Assembly: GCF_024655565.1 (NCBI RefSeq)
Contig: NZ_JANKOF010000050.1
Location: 1 to 34,232, forward strand
Reading direction: 5' to 3'
DNA: 34,232 nucleotides
Origin: Nitratireductor sp. ZSWI3
GTDB taxonomy: Bacteria; Pseudomonadota; Alphaproteobacteria; Rhizobiales; Rhizobiaceae
The notes under the pieces were generated by a model. It was not told the DNA's origin. It ran no database searches and was given only the letters and a program-made list of their open reading frames with translations. This document shows positions 1 through 8,283 of this stretch, piece after piece. Position 1 is the stretch's first letter, and every line of letters starts with the position of its first letter. The position numbers and the translations under genes are program-made.

Positions 1-19
1 GTGCGCAAAGGTCAAGGCC

Positions 20-49
20 CCCCTTCTCCCCGCACGCGGGGAGAAGGGG
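20..49. repeat. Perfect GC-rich inverted repeat (hairpin)
   Basis: CCCCTTCTCCCC (20-31) is exactly complementary to GGGGAGAAGGGG (38-49), and G32/C37 add one more pair around a tiny loop. There is no T-run on either side, so it does not look like an intrinsic terminator. Sequences of the type CCCCTTCTCCCCGC are common dispersed intergenic repeats in rhizobial genomes, and this is probably one arm of such an element. No gene is seen in the first 227 bases. Confidence 0.55.
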
Positions 50-171
50 CGCCCCATCAACTCTGAACGACATGTAGAATGCCACGCCCAACCGTTGGCG
101 GCCTCTGGTTGGGAAGCCTTCTGCAGGAAAACTTGGTCGCGGGGATTGCCAGCGCGGCCAAGCCCCTTTAG

Positions 172-210
172 AATTCCATTCTGCAGCATATAATTCCGCA
201 TAATGGAATT
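172..210. promoter_or_regulatory. Candidate IclR operator upstream of the TRAP operon
   Basis: AATTCCGCATAATGGAATT (192-210) is a perfect 6-bp inverted repeat with a 7-bp spacer. A further half-site AATTCC begins exactly 20 bp upstream (172-177), and AATTCCATT (172-180) is also the exact complement of AATGGAATT (202-210). Nearly the same 19-mer recurs at 4096-4114 before the thiolase operon, which the same IclR gene separates from this one. The element ends just before the AGGGAGGGAGG ribosome-binding region (213-223), so bound protein would block the promoter or early transcription. Assignment to the IclR protein at 3264 is inferred from position and repetition. Confidence 0.6.
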
Positions 211-227
211 TCAGGGAGGGAGGCCCT

Positions 228-1277
228 ATGAGCAAGCTTCTTACAGCAACCGCAGCACTCGCACTGTGCCTTTCGGCCGGCATGGCCATGGCCGAAACGA
301 CCTTGATCCTCGGCGAGGCCGGGCCGAACCGTGGCGCGCGCGCCAAGTCGCTGGAACATTTCGTCGAGGAGGTCTCGAAACGCTCCAATGGCGAGGTGAA
401 GATCGACGTCCAGTGGGGCGGCGCGCTCTTCAAGGCGAGCGGCGCGGTCCAGGGCGTCGCCGACGGCGTTGCCGATATCGGCACGATCATCGCCGTCTAT
501 TTCCCGCAGGAGATGCTTTCCTACAACATCGCCGACCTGCCTCTCCTCAACGAGGATGCCTGGGTCGGCATGCGGGCGACGGATGAACTGATGCGCACCG
601 CGCCCGCCATCCAGGCGGATCTCGGCTCGAAGAATCTCGTCTATATCGGCACCTTCACCACCTCGCAGGTCAACATCGGCTGCAAGGGCAAGGCGATCAA
701 ATCGGTCGGGGATATTTCCGGCCTGAAGGTCCGCGGTGTCGGGGCCTATGGTGACACCTTCGCCGATCTGGGCGCCAACATGGTCAACATGTCGATCTAC
801 GACGCCTATCAGGGCCTCGACACCGGCCTCATCGATTGTTCGCAGGGTTATTCCTATGCCGTCGCGGCGCTCAAGCAGCAGGAGGTCATGACCAGCTACA
901 CCCTGCTCAACTGGGGACAGGTCGGCGGTCTCGGCCTCTTCATGAACAAGGACAGCTTTGACGCGCAGGACGAGGCCACCAAGACCGCTCTGGCGGAAGC
1001 GGGCGTTGCCATGGCGGACAAGCTCGGCGAGCTGATCAACACCGACAACGAAGCCGCCATCGGCAAGATGAAGGATGCGGGCGTGGAGGTCATTTCCCTG
1101 CCCGCCGGCGAGCGCGACAAGCTGGTTGCCGCCGGCGAGAAATATGTCGCCGAGTGGGTGGAACGGGCCACAGCAGCCGGCCTCGACGGCGAGGCGCTGC
1201 TCAGCCAGTACAAGGACCTTCTCGCGAAATACGAGAAGGAGAAGGCGGAAAAGGGATATCCCTGGCAGCGCAACTGA
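228..1277 (+). CDS. TRAP transporter substrate-binding protein, DctP type
   Basis: Periplasmic receptor of a tripartite ATP-independent transporter, 349 aa, normal for the family. A Sec signal peptide is evident (MSK, hydrophobic core, AMAMA before Glu23). The mature part has the DctP fold, including the LKVRG segment with Arg169, where family members form a salt bridge with the substrate carboxylate, followed by a conserved DAYQGLDTGLID stretch (192-203). The ligand is therefore probably an organic acid. The ATG at 228 follows a strong purine-rich ribosome site (AGGGAGGGAGG). Small and large permease genes follow, and an IclR-type operator lies directly upstream. The acyl-CoA pathway downstream suggests a carboxylic acid destined for CoA activation, but the sequence does not identify it. 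Confidence 0.93.
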   Translation: MSKLLTATAALALCLSAGMAMAETTLILGEAGPNRGARAKSLEHFVEEVSKRSNGEVKIDVQWGGALFKASGAVQGVADGVADIGTIIAVYFPQEMLSYNIADLPLLNEDAWVGMRATDELMRTAPAIQADLGSKNLVYIGTFTTSQVNIGCKGKAIKSVGDISGLKVRGVGAYGDTFADLGANMVNMSIYDAYQGLDTGLIDCSQGYSYAVAALKQQEVMTSYTLLNWGQVGGLGLFMNKDSFDAQDEATKTALAEAGVAMADKLGELINTDNEAAIGKMKDAGVEVISLPAGERDKLVAAGEKYVAEWVERATAAGLDGEALLSQYKDLLAKYEKEKAEKGYPWQRN

Positions 1278-1298
1278 GCGCGTAGCCGATCCCGTCCG

Positions 1299-1344
1299 AG
1301 GCGCCTGATGGCGCCTTCGTCCCGGCAACACGCCGGCCGGGACG
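1299..1344 (+). other. Two tandem hairpins between DctP and DctQ genes
   Basis: The first stem pairs AGGCGCC (1299-1305) with GGCGCCT (1310-1316) around TGAT. The second pairs CGTCCCGGC (1318-1326) with GCCGGGACG (1336-1344). Neither is followed by a T-run. Stem-loops here commonly stabilise the upstream binding-protein message or reduce readthrough so that the receptor outnumbers the permease. That role is inferred from position. Confidence 0.45.
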
Positions 1345-1386
1345 CTTTCCTTCCGCGATCGACACTTGTTTGCCGAGAGTTCCGCG

Positions 1387-1908
1387 ATGTTACGACGTAT
1401 CGAGCGACTGCTGCTGGACCTGTCCATCTGCGCGATAGCCGGGCTCTGCCTGCTGATCACCGCGAGCGTGGTGCTGCGAGCCGGCTTCAATTCCGGCGTT
1501 CCGGACACGGTCGTGATGGTGGGCGAGCTCATGGTGGCAGCGATCGTCCTGCCGCTCGCCACGGCGACGGCGGCCAGAAGCCACATCGGCGTGGAGTTCG
1601 TCGCCAACATGCTGTCGCCGCGCGCGCAGGGGGTGCTGATCGTCTTCGGCAGCGTCGTCGGGCTGCTGGCGCTGGCGCCGCTGCTCTACGCCGGCTGGCG
1701 CGAGGCGGCGCACACGCTGACGAACGGCGCCTTCTTCTTCGGCCAGCTCTCGCTGCCGAAATGGCCCGGCCGCGTGATCTTCCTGACGGGACTGTCCTTC
1801 TGCTGGCTGCGCCTGCTGCTGCTCGTCATCAATGACACGGTCCGGCTGAGCCGCGGAGAAAACCTCGCCGATCTCGTGCATTCCTCCGGAAGGCAGGGAG
1901 AGCGCTGA
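1387..1908 (+). CDS. TRAP transporter small permease, DctQ type
   Basis: Small membrane subunit of the TRAP transporter, about 173 aa from the ATG at 1387. An in-frame TTG at 1366 would add seven residues but is less likely. Four hydrophobic segments are visible: near the N-terminus (SICAIAGLCLLITASVVL), around the VVMVGELMVAAIVLPLATAT stretch, a third around VLIVFGSVVGLLALAPLLYA, and a fourth near FLTGLSFCWLRLLLLVI. This is the DctQ topology. Small permeases pair with the large permease and bridge it to the periplasmic receptor. The stop codon overlaps the start of the large-permease gene (TGATG), which implies translational coupling. Confidence 0.88.
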   Translation: MLRRIERLLLDLSICAIAGLCLLITASVVLRAGFNSGVPDTVVMVGELMVAAIVLPLATATAARSHIGVEFVANMLSPRAQGVLIVFGSVVGLLALAPLLYAGWREAAHTLTNGAFFFGQLSLPKWPGRVIFLTGLSFCWLRLLLLVINDTVRLSRGENLADLVHSSGRQGER

Positions 1909-3248
1909 TGGATGGCACCGTCGTCGGCCTCAGCGCCTTTGCCGCCGTCCTCGGCCTGCTCGCCCTGCGCGTGCCGATCGCCTTCGCGCTGGCCTCGGTC
2001 GCCACCGCCGGCAGTTTCGTAATGTTCGCCTTCCGGACCGGCAGCTTCAACCCGGACCGGGCGATCAATCCGACCACCTCCCTCGTCTTCTCGAATTTCT
2101 TCGACCTGATCCATTCCTACGACCTGTCGATGATCCCGCTCTTCGTCGCGCTCGGCCATATCGCCTATCGCTCGGAGATCACCACGCGGATCTACGATGC
2201 AGCGCGGGTGTGGCTGGTGAGGGTGCCGGGCGGCGTCGCCATGGCCTCGGTGCTCGGCTGTGGCGGCTTTTCCGCGATCACCGGCTCGTCGATCGCCTGC
2301 GCCTCGACCATGGGCCGGATCTGCTCGCCGGAAATGCTGCGCATGGGCTACGACAAGCGTCTGGCGACCGCCTCGGTGGCGGCAGGCGGCACGCTCGGTT
2401 CGCTCATTCCCCCGTCGGTGCTTTTCATCATCTACGGCATCTTCACCGAAACCTCGATCAGCAAGCTGTTCCTTGCCGGCATCCTGCCGGGGCTGCTGAC
2501 GCTCGCCGGCTTCCTGGCCGTGATCTTCCTCTGGGTGCGGCGCGATCCCGCCGCGGCGCCCCCCTATGCCGGCAAGATCGCCAGGGGGGACCGGCGGCGG
2601 GCGGCACTCAAGGCCTGGCCGGCGATCGCGCTCTTTGCCATCATCATCGGCGGCATCTATGGCGGCATCTTCACGGCAACGGAGGCGGCCGCCGTCTGCG
2701 TCAGCGCCGCCACGATCATCGGCTTTGCCCAGAAGAAGCTGAGCGTCCGTGGCCTGATCGACAGCCTGCGCGAAACGGCGCTGCAGTCGGCGAGCATCTT
2801 CATCATCGCGGCGGCGGCGAAGATCTTCGTCGCCTTCGTGGCGTTGACCGGTGTGGCGGCGTCCATCGGAGAAACCATTACTGCTGCGAACCTGTCGCCG
2901 GTGCTGCTGCTGGCGGCCATCGCGGCGGTCTATCTGCTGCTCGGCATGTTCCTCGATCCGATCGGCATCATGGTGCTGACCCTGCCGCTGATGATCCCGC
3001 TGGTGGAGGGTTACGGCTTCGACCTGATCTGGTTCGGCGTCGTGGTGATCAAGCTCCTGGAGATCGGCCTGATCACGCCACCGGTCGGGCTGAACGTCTT
3101 CGTCATCGGCAATGTGGTCGGCAAGGAGGTGGCAATCGACAAGATCTTCAGCGGCGTGCTGCGCTTCCTGATGCTGGATTTCGTCGTGCTGCTGCTGCTC
3201 ATCGCCTTTCCGGTGATTTCCACCCTCATTCCAACGACAATGCGCTAA
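1908..3248 (+). CDS. TRAP transporter large permease, DctM type
   Basis: Ion-coupled translocation subunit, 446 aa, with about a dozen hydrophobic segments. Family-typical stretches include SMIPLFVALGHIAY near residue 70, GGFSAITGSSIACASTMG near residue 120, LGSLIPPSVLFIIYGI, and the C-terminal ITPPVGLNVFVIGNVVG. These glycine/serine/proline-rich motifs belong to the DctM (elevator-type) core. The ATG overlaps the stop of the small permease gene by one base. The C-terminal end is only 15 bp from the IclR gene, so regulator and transporter may be co-transcribed. Substrate specificity lies in the receptor and cannot be read from this protein. Confidence 0.92.
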   Translation: MDGTVVGLSAFAAVLGLLALRVPIAFALASVATAGSFVMFAFRTGSFNPDRAINPTTSLVFSNFFDLIHSYDLSMIPLFVALGHIAYRSEITTRIYDAARVWLVRVPGGVAMASVLGCGGFSAITGSSIACASTMGRICSPEMLRMGYDKRLATASVAAGGTLGSLIPPSVLFIIYGIFTETSISKLFLAGILPGLLTLAGFLAVIFLWVRRDPAAAPPYAGKIARGDRRRAALKAWPAIALFAIIIGGIYGGIFTATEAAAVCVSAATIIGFAQKKLSVRGLIDSLRETALQSASIFIIAAAAKIFVAFVALTGVAASIGETITAANLSPVLLLAAIAAVYLLLGMFLDPIGIMVLTLPLMIPLVEGYGFDLIWFGVVVIKLLEIGLITPPVGLNVFVIGNVVGKEVAIDKIFSGVLRFLMLDFVVLLLLIAFPVISTLIPTTMR

Positions 3249-3263
3249 TTTACGGGGATTCGC

Positions 3264-4085
3264 GTGAACGGGGGCAACTGGATGAGTGACTTCGAAACCG
3301 ACCGGCGCTTCGCCACCACCTTGGCAAGGGGGCTCAGTGTGCTGCGCGCCTTCCGCGTTTCCGACAACGGACTTGGAAACGCGGAGATTGCGGAGCGAAC
3401 CGGTTTGCCGAAGTCGACGGTTTCGCGGCTGACCTTCACCCTGCAGGCGCTCGGCTATCTCAGCCATACCCGCCGGCATGACCGCTATCGGCCGGGCCCG
3501 GCGCTGCTGGCGCTCGGCAACATCGCCAGCGGCGCGATTTCCTTCGTCGATCTTTCCGAGGGGCTGATGCAGCGCCTCGCCGACGAGACCGGCACGCTGA
3601 CGCTGCTGGCGGTGCGGGATCAGGACAAGATCATGCTGGTCAAGACCTGGCGGCCGCGCACGGTGGCCTCGATCTGGCTGGAGGTCGGTCACCGGCTGCC
3701 GGTCGCCAACACCTCCTCCGGGCACGCGCTACTCGCCAGCCTGTCCGAGGAGGGGTTCGACCGGCTGCTCGCCGAGACGGGCGAGGAGACGATCACGCGG
3801 CAGCGGGCGACGGAGATCCGCCGCGAGGCGAACGGTCAGCTGATGTCGCGCGGCTTCGTCATCGCCGATCCCGCCATTTACTTCGCCCGCACCGTGCAGG
3901 CGGTCGCCGTCCCGTTCCACGCCCGCGACCTCAGCGAGCCCGTCGTCTTCACCTGCGGCGCGACGCCACAGGACCTCACCATGGAGCGCATGATCAATGA
4001 GGTCGGGCCAAAACTCAGGAGCACCGTGCGGGAGCTGGAGCGGATCATGGGGCAAAGTCCGGGACGCGCGGGCGGCGAGCTGTAA
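3264..4085 (+). CDS. IclR-family transcriptional regulator
   Basis: DNA-binding regulator of 273 aa from GTG 3264, or 267 aa from ATG 3282; I cannot decide between them. A winged helix-turn-helix occupies roughly residues 20-75 (GLSVLRAF, NAEIAERTGLPKSTVSRL), followed by the IclR effector-binding domain, with the recognisable LPVANTSSGHALLA segment near residue 150 and the MSRGFVIAD and VAVPFH segments. It sits between the TRAP genes and the acyl-CoA operon. The matching palindromes at 192-210 and 4096-4134 flank it on both sides, so it most likely controls uptake and degradation together, with the imported acid or its CoA ester as effector (inference). Confidence 0.9.
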   Translation: MNGGNWMSDFETDRRFATTLARGLSVLRAFRVSDNGLGNAEIAERTGLPKSTVSRLTFTLQALGYLSHTRRHDRYRPGPALLALGNIASGAISFVDLSEGLMQRLADETGTLTLLAVRDQDKIMLVKTWRPRTVASIWLEVGHRLPVANTSSGHALLASLSEEGFDRLLAETGEETITRQRATEIRREANGQLMSRGFVIADPAIYFARTVQAVAVPFHARDLSEPVVFTCGATPQDLTMERMINEVGPKLRSTVRELERIMGQSPGRAGGEL

Positions 4086-4095
4086 GGGTCGCAAT

Positions 4096-4134
4096 ATTTC
4101 CGCATGATGGAATTCACTTTCGCATATTGAAATT
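4096..4134. promoter_or_regulatory. Candidate tandem IclR operators before the thiolase operon
   Basis: ATTTCCGCATGATGGAATT (4096-4114) differs from the site at 192-210 by two bases in nineteen. A weaker copy, ACTTTCGCATATTGAAATT (4116-4134), starts exactly 20 bp later and keeps a TTTC...GAAA dyad. Two sites two helical turns apart fit cooperative binding by an IclR dimer of dimers. The IclR gene ends at 4085. Confidence 0.6.
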
Positions 4135-4177
4135 ACCAGCCATGTGGCAGAGTGTTGGAAGAAACAAGGGGACGAGA

Positions 4178-4308
4178 ATGACCGGGATTCTGCGCCACGC
4201 CCGCAATGGCGATGCCGCCGTCGGCAATCCGCCGGCGAACGTGAGGTCACAACAGGCCCCCGCCGAACGGATCAGCGCCGACGAGAGCTTCAACGAAAAG
4301 GATGCCGC

Positions 4309-4312
<4 letters not shown>
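4178..4312 (+). CDS. Short leader ORF or gene remnant coupled to the thiolase
   Basis: An ATG at 4178 with a good ribosome site (AAGGGG about 8 bp upstream) opens a 44-codon frame whose TGA overlaps the GTG start of the thiolase (GTGA at 4309-4312). A longer version starts at 4127. I do not recognise a complete family. The piece NGDAAVGNPPANVRSQ resembles the beginning of crotonase-fold enoyl-CoA hydratases, which typically read xVAVITxDNPPVNALS, so this could be the collapsed remnant of an enoyl-CoA hydratase gene. No other hydratase gene is visible in this operon. It may still be translated and serve to couple ribosomes to the thiolase start. The product itself is unlikely to be an enzyme. 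Confidence 0.4.
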
Positions 4313-5484
<1,172 letters not shown>

Positions 5485-5495
5485 GGAGAAACGTG

Positions 5496-6695
5496 ATGGA
5501 TCTGAACTTCACGCCGGCGGAAGAGGAATTCCGCAGTGAAGTCCGCTCCTTTCTGGAGGCCCGGCTGCCGCGACGGCTGGCGGAGAAGGTTCGGCTGGGC
5601 CGCACCCTGACCAAGGCCGACCACGAGGAATGGCACGCCATTCTGAACGAGCGCGGCTGGCTCGCCGGCAACTGGCCGACGGCCTATGGCGGCGCCGGCT
5701 GGAGCGCGGTGGAGCGGCACATCTTCGAGGAGGAGATGACGAAGGCGCACGCGCCGCGCATCGTGCCCTTCGGCATCGCCATGCTCGGCCCGGTGCTGCA
5801 GCAATTCGGCTCGAAGGAGCAGAAGGACCAGTACCTGCCGCGCATTCTCACCGGCGCCGACTGGTGGTGCCAGGGCTATTCCGAACCGGGTGCCGGCTCC
5901 GATCTCGCCTCGATAAAGACCTCTGCCGTCAGGGACGGCGACCATTACGTCGTCAACGGCCAGAAGACCTGGACGACCCTCGGCCAGCACGCCAACATGA
6001 TCTTCTGCCTGGTGCGGACCTCCAGCACGCCGAAGCCGCAGGAGGGGATTTCCTTCCTGCTGGTCGACATGAAGAGCCCGGGCGTCACCGTGCGCCCGAT
6101 CGTGCTCATCGACGGCGAGCCGGAGGTGAACGAGGTCTTTTTCGACAATGTGCGTGTGCCGGTGGAAAATCTCGTCGGCGAGGAGAACAAGGGCTGGACT
6201 TACGCCAAGTATCTTCTGACCCACGAGCGCACCAACATCGCCGGCGTCGGCTTCGCCCAGGCGGGTTTGGAACAGCTCAAGCGCGTCGCGCGCTCCGAGC
6301 TGCACAACGGCCGACCGCTGATCGAGAACCCGCATTTCGCAGCGCGCATCGCCCGCGTCTCCATCGACCTGATGGCCATGGCGACAACCAATCTGCGCGT
6401 CCTGTCGGGGACCGCCAGCGGTCAGGCGCCGGGAGCGGAAAGCTCGATGCTGAAGATCAAGGGCACGCAGATCCGCCAGGAGATCAACGCGCTGACGCGC
6501 ATCGCCGTCGGTCCCTATGCCATGCCCTTCGTCTCCGAAGCGCTCGAGGAGGGCTGGAACGGCGAGCCGGTCGGGCCGGATTATGCGATGCCGGCGACGG
6601 CCGCCTATTTCAACAACCGCAAGCTCTCGATCTTCGGCGGATCCAGCGAGATCCAGCGCTCGATCATCAGCAAGACAATCCTGGGACTCTCATGA
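5496..6695 (+). CDS. Acyl-CoA dehydrogenase, first of a pair
   Basis: FAD enzyme of 399 aa from ATG 5496, preceded by AGGAGAA. It has the three-part acyl-CoA dehydrogenase fold: an N-terminal helical domain (FTPAEEEFRSEVRSFLE), a central beta domain (WCQGYSEPGAGSDLASI and VNGQKTWTTLGQHA), and a C-terminal helical domain ending in IFGGSSEIQR. In medium-chain-type enzymes this last motif reads YEGTxxIQR and supplies the catalytic glutamate. Here that position is Gly381. Such glycine variants are common in the large subunit of heteromeric acyl-CoA dehydrogenases acting on bulky substrates (steroid side chains, branched or cyclic acids). Its stop overlaps the start of a second dehydrogenase, which suggests an alpha-beta complex. 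Confidence 0.92.
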   Translation: MDLNFTPAEEEFRSEVRSFLEARLPRRLAEKVRLGRTLTKADHEEWHAILNERGWLAGNWPTAYGGAGWSAVERHIFEEEMTKAHAPRIVPFGIAMLGPVLQQFGSKEQKDQYLPRILTGADWWCQGYSEPGAGSDLASIKTSAVRDGDHYVVNGQKTWTTLGQHANMIFCLVRTSSTPKPQEGISFLLVDMKSPGVTVRPIVLIDGEPEVNEVFFDNVRVPVENLVGEENKGWTYAKYLLTHERTNIAGVGFAQAGLEQLKRVARSELHNGRPLIENPHFAARIARVSIDLMAMATTNLRVLSGTASGQAPGAESSMLKIKGTQIRQEINALTRIAVGPYAMPFVSEALEEGWNGEPVGPDYAMPATAAYFNNRKLSIFGGSSEIQRSIISKTILGLS

Positions 6696-7825
6696 ATTTC
6701 GAACCGACCGAAGAACGCCGCATGATGCAGGACGCGCTGCGCCGCTTCCTGTCCAACTCCGTCACCCCCGCGCGCCGTGAGGCGGCGGAGAGCAGCACGG
6801 CCGGATTCGACCGCGAGACCTGGGCCGGCCTTGCCGAGCTGGGCGTGATCGGCGCCCTCTTCCCGGAAGCCCGGGGCGGCTACGGCGGCAGCGGTTTCGA
6901 CATCGCCGCCGTTTTCGAGGAAATGGGCCGCGCCGGCGCCATCGAGCCGCTGCTCGACACCGGCGTTCTGGCCGGCGGGCTGCTCATGGAGCTCGGCGGC
7001 GATGCCCGCCAGGGCCTTGTCGAACAGGTGATCGGCGGCGAGCTGCAGCTTGCGCTCGCCCACGCGGAGCCGGCAAGCCGCTACGATCTCTCGCGCGTGA
7101 CGACCCGCGCCGAACGCTCCGGCGACACCTATGTACTCAACGGCCGCAAGTCGGTGGTGGTCAACGCCCCGGCGGCCGATCTCCTCCTCGTCAGCGCCCG
7201 CATGGCCGGCGGCGCGAACGACGCCGACGGCATCTGCCTCTTCCTGGTCGACCCCGCCGCGTCCGGTCTGGCGCTGCGCGACTATCCGCTCTCCGGCGGC
7301 GGGCGCGGCGCCGAGCTCGACTTGAGGAACGTCGCGGTGGCGGCCGACGCGCTGATCGGCGCGGAAGGCGCTGCCTATCCCGCCCTCGTCCACGCCCATG
7401 CCCGCGCCACCACGGCGATCTGCGCCGAGGCGGTCGGCCTGATGGACCGGATCCGCGTGCTGACGACGGATTATCTGAAAACACGCAAGCAGTTCGGCCA
7501 GCCGATCGGCAAGTTTCAGGCGTTGCAGCACCGCATGGCCGACATGCTGACGGAGATCGAGCAGGCCCGCTCTGCGCTGATCAATCTCGCCGGCCATCTC
7601 GACGGCCCCGAGACAGAGCGCGATGTTCATGTGGCGGCGACCAAGAACCTGATCTCCCGCGTCTGTGCCCTCGTGGTCGAGGAAAGCATCCAGATGCATG
7701 GCGGTATCGGCATGACCATGGAATACGAGCTCGGTCATCTCGCCAAGCGCCTGACGATGACCGACCATCGTTTCGGCGACGGCCTGTATCATCTGGAACG
7801 CTTCATTTCGCTGGCCGTGGCATGA
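6692..7825 (+). CDS. Acyl-CoA dehydrogenase, second of a pair
   Basis: Acyl-CoA dehydrogenase of 377 aa, starting at an ATGA overlap with the first dehydrogenase. The N-terminal domain reads FEPTEERRMMQDALRRFL and LGVIGALFPEARGGYGGSG. The C-terminal domain has KTRKQFGQPIGKFQALQHR and IQMHGGIGMTMEYELGHLAKR. The central beta domain is shorter and less conserved than in the first subunit, and the C-terminus (DHRFGDGLYHLERF) lacks the EGT glutamate motif. This is the pattern of the smaller partner in alpha2beta2 dehydrogenases. The pair probably oxidises one acyl-CoA together, but two independent enzymes for successive rounds cannot be excluded. Confidence 0.9.
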   Translation: MNFEPTEERRMMQDALRRFLSNSVTPARREAAESSTAGFDRETWAGLAELGVIGALFPEARGGYGGSGFDIAAVFEEMGRAGAIEPLLDTGVLAGGLLMELGGDARQGLVEQVIGGELQLALAHAEPASRYDLSRVTTRAERSGDTYVLNGRKSVVVNAPAADLLLVSARMAGGANDADGICLFLVDPAASGLALRDYPLSGGGRGAELDLRNVAVAADALIGAEGAAYPALVHAHARATTAICAEAVGLMDRIRVLTTDYLKTRKQFGQPIGKFQALQHRMADMLTEIEQARSALINLAGHLDGPETERDVHVAATKNLISRVCALVVEESIQMHGGIGMTMEYELGHLAKRLTMTDHRFGDGLYHLERFISLAVA

Positions 7826-8283
7826 ACGACGACGCGGCGAAGAGAGCCGGACTGATCGTCGGCGAGACCGGCGCCCAGCGCCTCATCGGCTATGTGCTCG
7901 ACGTCGGCGGCGACAGCGGCTCGGCCCGGTGCTGGCTCGACATCGACGAGCGGCATACCAACCGGCACGGCGTTCTGCACGGCGGCCTCTTCACGGTCCT
8001 TCTCGACAATTGCATGGGCGCGACCGCGAGCCTGAGCGTCGACCCCACCGGGCGGCGGCCGTTTCTGACGATTTCGCTCACCACCCAGTTCCTCGCTCCG
8101 GCGCGGGCCGGAACCCGCATCACCGCCAGCGGCCGGATCACCGGCGGCGGCAGGTCGCTTCTCTTCATCGAAGGGCTGGTGACCGACGACCAGGGCGCCG
8201 TGCTCGCCACGGCTCAGGGCGTCTTCAAGCGGGTACCGGCGGACCGCCTGCCCGGCCCCGAGAGACAGGAGCCGGGCATATGA
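7822..8283 (+). CDS. PaaI-type hotdog-fold thioesterase
   Basis: A 153-aa single hotdog domain. The family signature is clear: NRHGVLHGGLFTVLLDN, with the HGG at residues 53-55 and Asp62 in the following helix, then LTISLTTQFLAPARAGTRI. PaaI enzymes hydrolyse acyl- or aryl-CoA thioesters, often releasing CoA trapped in dead-end intermediates. The start overlaps the preceding dehydrogenase stop (ATGA), and its own stop overlaps the start of the acyl-CoA synthetase, so all are translated from one message. A role as a CoA-recycling valve for this pathway is inferred from context. The exact thioester is unknown. Confidence 0.85.
   Translation: MNDDAAKRAGLIVGETGAQRLIGYVLDVGGDSGSARCWLDIDERHTNRHGVLHGGLFTVLLDNCMGATASLSVDPTGRRPFLTISLTTQFLAPARAGTRITASGRITGGGRSLLFIEGLVTDDQGAVLATAQGVFKRVPADRLPGPERQEPGI

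Noticed and set aside
20-49. Hairpin near the window start as a Rho-independent terminator
   Set aside because: No T-run follows on either strand; better explained as a dispersed rhizobial intergenic repeat.
168-1610. Minus-strand open frame of 480 codons opposite the DctP gene
   Set aside because: No family features; the plus strand has a signal peptide, ribosome site and conserved receptor sequence.
1686-3725. Minus-strand open frame of 679 codons opposite the TRAP large permease and IclR genes
   Set aside because: Low-complexity, rich in Arg, Asp, His and Gln, with no domain. It mirrors two clear genes and is a GC-driven antisense shadow.
5630-7825. A 731-codon reading that would fuse sequence before the second acyl-CoA dehydrogenase to it
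   Set aside because: The first half is an out-of-frame reading of the first dehydrogenase. The real start is the ATG at 6692 overlapping its stop.
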